Shown here piece by piece: positions 57,191-64,000 of a stretch of 64,000 nucleotides of DNA (position 1 is the first letter of the stretch; each line of letters begins with the position of its first letter). The stretch is from contig JAAXNY010000001.1 in the NCBI GenBank assembly GCA_013420905.1, positions 5,952,001-6,016,000 of the forward strand. Reading direction: 5' to 3'. Both the position numbers and the translations under genes were made by a program. Origin of the DNA: Collybia mongolica (taxonomy: Eukaryota; Basidiomycota; Agaricomycetes; Agaricales; Clitocybaceae). The notes beneath the pieces are model-generated. The model was not told the DNA's origin. It worked only from the letters and a program-made list of their open reading frames with translations, and did not search any database.

Positions 57191-57989
57191 ATGGGCTGAC
57201 TTTTGATATGTAGGATCAACTTACAGGTGAACTTCATACTCAATACATTCCTGAAGACCAACTACAAACCTAGTTTGGGTATTGGAGCTGTATTGTGATG
57301 CCACACATAGGAAAAACTTTCAGAGGAAACTTGCAGACTTGTCATCAAGCCGAAAAGTGCCGGAAAGTGCCGAAAAGCGAACAAGAAATTTGTCATCTTA
57401 CTGATGACTAGTGACTAAGATGTACCACTTATCACAGAAGAGGCATACCAATACCTTTTCCGGAACAACTTGAAGGAACCAAGTGGACTAGAAAGTGCAG
57501 TTGCACTGCATATTGCTGTTCAAAAACTTTGAAACCAGTACCAAAATAAATCCTTTGCTTCATGGGTGCCTTTTATACATATGGGAATATAAATCCCTCC
57601 CACCTGATTTTACTTTCCAATCTTTAATTTGTTGGTATTTGAGCCTTACGCAAGTACCGTTTTTATTTATAGTACTACCTGATAAGCTGTACAACGATTG
57701 TCTTCTTGGTCTCTTGTGTAGTAGGAGATCAACCTCCTCTTAATTACATACCAACATTGCACCGATGCTGTTTGTCGAGCTACAGATGCATTGACAGATG
57801 CCGGGCGATCCACGTGTTTAGTTCTTCCCTCTAAATAACGGCCATGATGGGAATACCCCGGAATGAACTTGGAAATGAGTGTGGTACCAAATTCATTTCG
57901 ACAACCCCAAACTTTTTGTTGGATACTAATTTTTCCAAGCTACACCACAACCCTCCAGAATCCCCCACAGCACAACATAAATCGAGCCC
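57191..57989. other. transition from CpG-poor block to normal sequence
   Basis: No supported gene. The small repeat ccgaaaagtgccggaaagtgcc is near 57350. Base composition returns to that of ordinary genes from about 57770. Confidence 0.35.
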
Positions 57990-58457
57990 ATGCCTGAAAA
58001 CGTCGCACCGCTCATGACCGAAACGGACCAAGTGGATGATATTCTTGATATGTTTTATGCCGATAGTGAAGGCGACGGTCTGGAAGCAATGTCAGTTCAC
58101 ATCTCTATGGGTTGGTAACGAGCTTACAGACGGCGATGAAGGGAACAAGAACAAGAGGACGTAGATTTATATAACCTTTATGGCGATGGCAGTAATACTC
58201 CGTATACGCGACCTTCATCACCACAGCAAGGCATTTCACAAGCTGAAGAAATACCTGAACACGACGGAACACCCAACGAGGAGGATGCGCTACGCCGAAC
58301 AGATGATAACACGGGGGGTGAGATAGACGTGAAAGTGCATACGCAAGAGAGCAACGATAAAGAGTACAAAGAAACCACCAAGGAAGGTAAGTGTGCATAC
58401 TAGTAAAATGACATTTCGCTCAAAACGCTGTCGCCTTCAGAAGACGAGGTCCGCTAA
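57990..58457 (+). CDS. small acidic hypothetical protein (three exons)
   Basis: Exons 57990-58090, 58142-58386 and 58441-58457 join in phase through introns of 51 and 54 nt with good GT/AG ends, giving 120 residues. The protein starts MPENVAPLMTETDQVDDILDMFY and continues EQEQEDVDLYNLYGDG, then a Ser/Thr/Glu-rich, presumably disordered tail. No known domain is present. The short acidic DLYNLYGDG segment slightly recalls the N-terminus of CPSF6-like 3'-end processing factors, but no RNA-binding domain follows, so it may be a truncated relative or unrelated. The spacing and splice quality make it a believable gene. Confidence 0.5.
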
Positions 58458-59927
58458 TATAGAACACATCATAGATATAGCGGTTTCAGATATAGACCTA
58501 GAGGAATAAGAGTAGATAGTTTGGGGGTCAGAAATTGTAGCTCGCGATATCCTGGAGACAGCGCACCGAATGTTTTGATTTCATAAACACCAATACCCCA
58601 TACGCATTACTACACCAGGCACATGATGAGTTCACTTAACGCCCCAGTCTACCTGTGTTCATAGATTGAAAGAAAGGCACAATGGAGGTCCATTTAACCT
58701 ATAATAGAGCGCTAACTAGGTACAATGAGCCATGGACATGGCAAGATGAAGGACAGGAGATGAAGCCGCGATTGCTGATTTTTCGGCCATCGTGTCCTTT
58801 TTCTTGATGGAACCCTCGGGGATATCCCGAGTCAGAAGCTCAAAGCATTTTTGGATCTCAAGAGAGCGCCAATATCAGGATATTAGAACGACAGCTTCCA
58901 GGTTTGTATGGTGGCTCCCACATGGATTTCAATATTGCATTGGTGATGCTCAAGACAAGTCAAGGCCGCCAGAAGGTAGCCTCAGAGTCTAACTCGTCGT
59001 GAGATATTGGCCCTGATGTTGAGCGCTACCAAAGGAAGGGTACGACAATCTCCTGGAACTCGGAGGTTTGGGTTTAGGTGCATTAGACGGAAAAAGGGGT
59101 GCCCGTGGGAATTTTGCAAGTCGATCTTTCGGAACTTCGCCGAGTGGTCCGAACCACTAACTTCTCAAGTTGTTACCGTCGCAACATATCATTCTGTTCG
59201 AGTTTTTGCACAAGCTGTAAGTCACCTAGGGTCTCCATACGAATTCATACTCACATATCTCGTTAAAGGTAAAATGTGGCTTAATATCGGGTTCGTAGTC
59301 TCGTCAAACACGTCGCCTATATCGTGAAAGCTAACAAGCTTGGTTTGAAATGAATCATATCTTCCAACTTACATATTGGCGCGCATTGTTTACCAGATAG
59401 TATACTCACCACATACCTCATGAGGATTGATTTTCTATGTTATGCGTTCAGGGAAAACCAAAGTCAAGGTTCCTGTCGCAACATGTGCATGGCGTGGCAC
59501 CCGGCATCCACGCTAAGGGGACGCCATCCGAATTGTCCTTGATACCTTATAGTCGAAGACTTTTAGAGACCGTCGAACTTCAGCCTCATGAGGAAATTCC
59601 GCCATATAGACGAAGCTAAACGGTAGGATATGAAATCAGAGAAATGAGGTAAAAGTAAGCCAGATAGTACTATCACACACAAGCGAGGATGACACGAGAA
59701 CCTGATATATTAGCAGGAGCCCAATACTCGTGTTCAAAGCCTGGTGCTCCTACACGTGGTTGCCGCTACTCTAACAAAAACGCTTAGTGCCGTCCCCACC
59801 AGTCCTCTGCCGTTTTTGTTTTATACGCCATACCCCTATTCTCAATATTCAAAGCTTTTCAGCTGAGCGTTGAAAGTTATATACTTGCGTCTAACAAAGT
59901 TCCGCATGTTTGTTCTAGCCGGCTACC
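58458..59927. other. intergenic, possible eroded coding pieces
   Basis: Frames near 58792-58992 and 59007-59327 look partly coding but carry stops in every reading and lack splice support. No domain could be named. Confidence 0.3.
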
Positions 59928-60911
59928 ATGAAGAGTTTACGGCTCGTTCACCTCTCCAAATCTCTGAAGAATCGCGGACAGCCTACCTTTCTAATACTAC
60001 CAGCAGTCTTATTGGATGTATGATCCCGATCCTTGCTCTTCTCTACCTGTCAGTCGTTTCCTGGATGCACCGGTACTCCCAGCGTCACTCAAGGCCGCTT
60101 AACAAGCTCTCTGGAGTGCTCCTACAACGTTACGCCCCTCGTAAGCACCCTAGACTTAATAGTTGACAAATTCTCATAAAAAGCAACAAGTTCTTTACAT
60201 ATACATTGTGCTTAGTAGTCTCGTGGAGGTAAGTATGGTATATCCGCTGCAACTCGCACCTAACACTGTGGTGGCTATATCACTTCAGTTAGCGCTCACA
60301 AGCTGGTTACTCCTTCAATATCGTTTCCACCACAATTTTCCAAATACACAAACGCGGACAAGCGTCAGACTGCTTCTGTATTTCGATACTATATCATACT
60401 GGTTGATGATTGGCTAACTATTAGCAACTTAGGTTCGCCGCTTGCTGGACGACCGCGACTGCAGGCGCGTACAGTGTGCTGTTTCTCCACCCGATCTGGT
60501 CGAAGCATCCCGTGTCATCTGTGGGGGCCCAAACACTATGGGTAGCCGTAACTTGGTTGATCTGGATTGTCGGAACTGCCCTCCTCAACTCTGCCGTGCC
60601 ATCCTTACTTCTGCATGTTCGCTGTTCCGGTGTGGTTTATTGTGGACAAATACAGGCACTGTTCGGTGATGTGTAAGGCCCCTTCGAACTACAATCGTTA
60701 CTGATGTATGCATCCTTGTAGCCGTTTCTGTGCTTGAAACGTTTGTTCCCCGCGTTTTTTGTTCGATATTGTCGCTAACTCATACCACAGCCTCACGCTG
60801 GCCGGAGGCATGATGACCCTGATTTGGGTAGCTTGGCACTCTACACGCGGCATCATGCATGAAGGGACCCTTCCGCGTTTACCGAAGAGAACTGGAAGCA
60901 GCTCGACTTGA
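59928..60911 (+). CDS. MARVEL-like four-helix membrane protein (5' end uncertain)
   Basis: The clear part begins near 60178 (QQVLYIYIVLSSLVE). After an intron with a good GTAAGT donor at 60229 come LALTSWLLLQYRFHH and SVRLLLYFDTISYW. The next exon, about 60432-60668, reads FAACWTTATAGAYSVLFLHP and SSVGAQTLWVAVTWLIWIVGTALLN. The last reads LTLAGGMMTLIWVAWHSTRG and ends with TGA at 60909-60911. Four hydrophobic helices with the TW(I)xW motif before a Gly/Ala-rich helix fit fungal MARVEL-domain proteins, which organise plasma-membrane or vesicle microdomains. The start is not settled: the ATG at 59928 opens MKSLRLVHLSKSLKNRG, but the link to the first helix is unclear, so the true start may be nearer 60020-60170. 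Confidence refers to the family and 3' part. Confidence 0.55.
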
Positions 60912-61024
60912 CGAAATATCGTGGAGTAATAAATAGTTTTAAATTATTATGAATAGTTGGTGGTACAGACAATGGATTATTAACTATAAAGGCATATCTA
61001 CAAAAATATAAATTGTGGGTCTGG

Positions 61025-62890
61025 CTAGGGTTCATACACAACGAGGAATGATGGTCTGATAGCGTCGTTTCTGTAAACAACGAGTTCGTCGTAGTTAAGA
61101 CTTCCCCCTTTTTCAGCAAGCACCTGGCAGGAAATTAAAAACACATTGATAGATCAAGATGTGATGAAACTTACCGAATCGAACCCGGGTGGGGGAGCCG
61201 TTAAGGAAGTACTATCTTGAAGCATCTTGCATCCCTTTCCGACGACCACCTTATTGAGAAGCACGGTCTTGAACGGAGAGTTACAATCGTTTTGTGAGTA
61301 GTCATTTGACCTGGATGACAGACAGTTAGTAAGGGAAATCATAGCTGAAGGAGATACCTACTTCGAAGATGTAGAGGATGTATATATTCCTTTGCCGAAC
61401 CTAGTGCATATTAGGCATTGCCGTTTTTTCAGGTGAAAAAACATACCGGCCCCAACCTGTCTTCTTTCCCCAGAGGCTCAAGTCGAAAGAGGTACGGACA
61501 ATACAACAGAGGGAGCAAGTTTGCGAACTGCACACTTTGGTATTCCCCTTGTCACCAAGAGTGCATTCCCGGCGTGTTCCATGCCACCGCCGATTCTCAT
61601 TTCCGATTGACCGCCCAGCAGCCACGAACTGACCACGAGCCTCGACAGAAGCGCTGGAGTGATAGTTATGAACACCTAATGTAGATCTGGAAGAAATGAG
61701 GTTCGTTTTACCGGTACGCATTATAGCTAGCAAGGGATGCTTGGCGTGCCTGAATCTTGTACACGCGCCGCACAGGTGGACATGTGGTTCCGGTGTGCCT
61801 CCAGGAAGCTTTGAACTGGTCGGCGACTATCAAGGCGTTCAGGTCAGAATCAGTAGACCCGCTGGCTAGAGATCAGGACGACCGTACGTACCGCTCTTGA
61901 ATGTAACGTGGCTCTTAGGGACCTCCAAGAGCAAAGGACCAGCCTTCTCGCAGTCGTCAGCACAGGTCTGGCCACAAAAATGAGAGCCTGGTTGCTTGGC
62001 CGCTTGGCGGCACATCAGGCAAATGGTCTCTCCAAGCCTGAGTGCAAGATATGATTTCCATATCGACTGGCATAAGCAGAAATCGTGCGTACGTTTTGTG
62101 AGCCTGCCCACAGAAATCCGCCAAAGTCCCATTCGGGTTTGTAAAGCATGGCTTCTGACACCCTGCTATCTGACAAATACCTAGACATACATGAGTTCGG
62201 AGTGGTTCAAGCTCAGAATCTTAATGGACCTTTGGTGCTGTTCCCAGCACTAGTACCCTTTCTTTGCGGTGTTGCCTTCGAATTAGTGCCATTCGAGTTA
62301 TTACCGATATTGTTCCCGTTATTAGAGCTGTTGGTAATGCTAGCTGCAGACTGAGCGCATGCTTTGCTGCAATACGGGTGCGTTTTTGCTCCATCGAAGT
62401 ACTTTGCTCGAGTTTTGCAATGCTAAATTCAATCATGAGCAGTCGGGTATCCGCCGGATATGCAATACACACTTCGCAATTAGCAGAGGTAGATGATGGG
62501 TTTTGGCCGACGTTCTTCGCTTTGTTAGCACATGTCTTGCTGCAAAACGCGTGGGTCTTCGAGCCATCGTTGTGTTTCGGTCGTTGGTGGCAGCTCTGCC
62601 ATAACATGTACGTCGAATCAAATAATATCTTAGCGGAGCATAGGACTCACTTCACACAGGTTTGAGATCGTGTTGTTCGGGGGACTCACTCCCAGGCTCC
62701 CAATGGGAGGAGCGGATTGTGGTAAAGAACCAGGAATATTCATAGGCGGAGGATACGGGGCAGAGGCAGTGTTATTCTGCGACGAGGGGGCAACACTAGG
62801 TGTAGGATTTGTGGCTCTCTGGAATGCAGGATATGCGGCAGTTGCTACACTGTGCAGTAGCGATAACGCGGCCGGAATGTGAGCTGCCAT
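61025..62890 (-). CDS. PARP-type ADP-ribosyltransferase with zinc-knuckle units
   Basis: Multi-exon gene starting at the ATG 62888-62890 (MAAHIPAALSLLHSVATAAYP) and ending with TAG at 61025-61027. Three cysteine units of the form CxxC..FCSKTC follow: CESCHQRPKHNDGSKTHAFC, then CEVC with YCSKACAQ, then CLMCRQ with FCGQTCADD. The catalytic domain then reads ADQFKASWRH, SVEARGQFVAAGRSIGNE, RWHGTRREC (the His of the PARP HG motif), CSLCCIVRTSFDLSL, KTVLLNKVVVGKG, SLTAPPPGFDSV and the end NYDELVVYRNDAIRPSFLVVYEP. PARPs attach ADP-ribose from NAD to proteins or nucleic acid. Basidiomycetes have expanded families of this zinc-knuckle type with unknown targets. It is divergent from the next gene across only 221 bp, so the pair may share a promoter. 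Confidence 0.82.
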
Positions 62891-63111
62891 TCGACTCTAT
62901 GCGATACGGTGGAAGAAACGTTACGGATCTGTAAAACGGAGCGAAAGATCAATTGACAGTTTATAAACACATCGAGTGCAATACTTGCCATGTGTTCGCG
63001 GGCGACTTTGGGAAAACGAGGCCCAAGCATGGCGCGTGTAAGGCAACTGCCGAATAACCGAAATCTGGGCGAAGGCAGTACAAGGGCCTACTTTTTGTTG
63101 CACCTTCAACG
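62891..63111. promoter_or_regulatory. bidirectional intergenic region between two PARP genes
   Basis: 221 bp between divergent ATGs at 62890 (minus) and 63112 (plus). No TATA box is obvious. Short length and head-to-head arrangement suggest co-regulation. Confidence 0.4.
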
Positions 63112-64000
63112 ATGCGCTCTATTGTTACGACGATGTCAAATTGGCGATCCAGCAGCGTCCAAACCACAGCCCAAGACTTGTGTGAGGTGGGGATCTCATA
63201 GAGTTTATCCAAACGAAATTGACCGCGATCCATAGATATGTGGCAAGAAGCCTAAATTCATCGACAAGGGCATAAAACACCCGTATTGCAGCAGAACCTG
63301 CGCGCGGAAGGGACAAGGACCAACACCAGCGGTCTGTATACTTCAGGGATGTAATGCAACAGGCAAACCAGCGTTTGCCAGTTTCTGCTCGGAGGCACAC
63401 GCAAAGTGAGTATTCCCGTTGATTAAGAGTTAGCGTCTGACATGGTCTAGGGAGAGTGTCCGTCGGGGAACGACACAGGGATGCGATAACTGCAACACCC
63501 AACCACGAACCGTAGGGGAACTTTGCATTGTTTGCGATCGGGTGGCGCGTACGGAAGCTCGAATCAGGGAACTGGATATGGACGGAACGACTTTCAAAAA
63601 TCGTATGTCAGAAATCATCTTGCTTGAAACGCAAGTTGATCATGTCCGGGCCTACAGTCCGATCTCAGTTTCTCAGCGAATGGGAGTCGAACGAGGCAAC
63701 ACCTACTATCGAAAAAGTTTACGAAATAACGGCCTCACGGGATGCGCGGGCACGACGAGATGCCTATCGGTGCGTTTTGATGTTATGTATATTGCTGTTC
63801 TAACGCCTCGTGGTATTAGCGCAAAAAACCGCGGGGCGGAAGAGATCCGAACGTTTCATAGTTCCCAGTGTATCTGCAATCTAGGGTACAAAAACTTTAC
63901 GCTGTGCACGTTCAAGTCGTGTGGTATTTGCTGTATCGCAAAATCATCGTTCAAGGATCTTGCGTTTGGGGCGTCGTTCAATACTGGGAGGTGCGTTTTC
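63112..64000 (+). CDS. second zinc-knuckle PARP-like protein (3' part beyond window)
   Basis: Exons 63112-63186, 63236-63405, 63451-63602, 63658-63769 and 63820-63990 join in phase, and a donor at 63991 shows the gene continues. The start MRSIVTTMSNWRSSSV leads to LCEICGKKPKFIDKGIKHPYC (same CxxC..YCSRTC unit as its neighbour). Next are CNATGKPAFASFCSEAHAK and CDNCNTQPRTVGELCIVC. Then the PARP entry ..FLSEWESNE.., EIRTFHSSQCICNLG (catalytic-type His) and CGICCIAKSSFKDLAFG. It is clearly paralogous to the gene at 61025-62890 but has diverged a lot; for instance the HGT motif of the neighbour is HSS here. Whether the remaining NAD-site residues are present cannot be seen. Confidence 0.75.

Noticed and set aside
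1..64000. tRNA, rRNA and CRISPR-type arrays
   Set aside because: I found no convincing tRNA cloverleaf or rRNA sequence by eye, and no regularly spaced short repeats. A covariance-model search was not possible here.

Overview
The window is a piece of a filamentous fungal chromosome, almost certainly a mushroom-forming basidiomycete (Agaricomycetes). Genes carry many short spliceosomal introns, mostly 44-70 nt and rarely up to about 110 nt, with GT..AG ends. Several families are typical of that class: an NLR-like NB-ARC/TPR protein with a four-helix N-terminus, IRG-type GTPases, TPR-CHAT proteins, zinc-knuckle PARPs, and BTB and F-box/nucleotidyltransferase-like proteins. Many apparent stops and frameshifts disappear when introns of normal length are placed. 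I rebuilt several complete gene models by exon phase.

Layout. 0-5 kb: a small unknown gene, a CpG-poor repeat block, and an 8-exon rhomboid-like gene whose catalytic His position reads Asn. 6-11.3 kb: a small unknown gene, a DUF2415/WD40-like protein, and a Gfd2/YDR514C-type DEDDh nuclease facing it. 11.8-13.2 kb: a MOT1-type molybdate transporter. 14-15 kb: small unknown genes. 17.2-20.1 kb: tandem IRG-like GTPase paralogues. 21.9-25 kb: the NLR-like gene. 25.8-27.2 kb: a secreted M35 metalloprotease. 28-32.2 kb: an accessory patchwork. It holds decayed copies of pieces of two genes from elsewhere in the window, two tandem Helentron/Helitron-like elements, BTB and F-box/NTase gene cargo, and a duplicated piece of the protease 3' flank. 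33.7-34.8 kb: a third IRG-like GTPase. 35.4-39.4 kb: a Pps1-like dual-specificity phosphatase. 39.4-44.8 kb: gene-poor. 44.8-49.5 kb: two convergent mitochondrial genes, the Atm1 ABC exporter and the PGS1 phosphatidylglycerophosphate synthase. 49.8-57.5 kb: an AT-rich, CpG-poor graveyard with an Hsp70 pseudogene, diverged repeats, an intact Tc1/mariner element and a decayed TPR-CHAT gene. 58-64 kb: a small acidic protein, a MARVEL-like membrane protein, and two divergent PARP genes, the second cut by the window end.

Taken together, ordinary housekeeping islands (transporter, phosphatase, mitochondrial lipid and Fe-S functions) alternate with fast-evolving segments. Those segments are rich in candidate innate-immunity or self/non-self proteins (IRG-like GTPases, NLR-like STAND, CHAT, PARP) and in transposons. 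The two most unusual items are the predicted inactive rhomboid and the gene-fragment patchwork beside the tandem Helentron-like elements. Family names come from recognised motifs read by eye; no database search was run.
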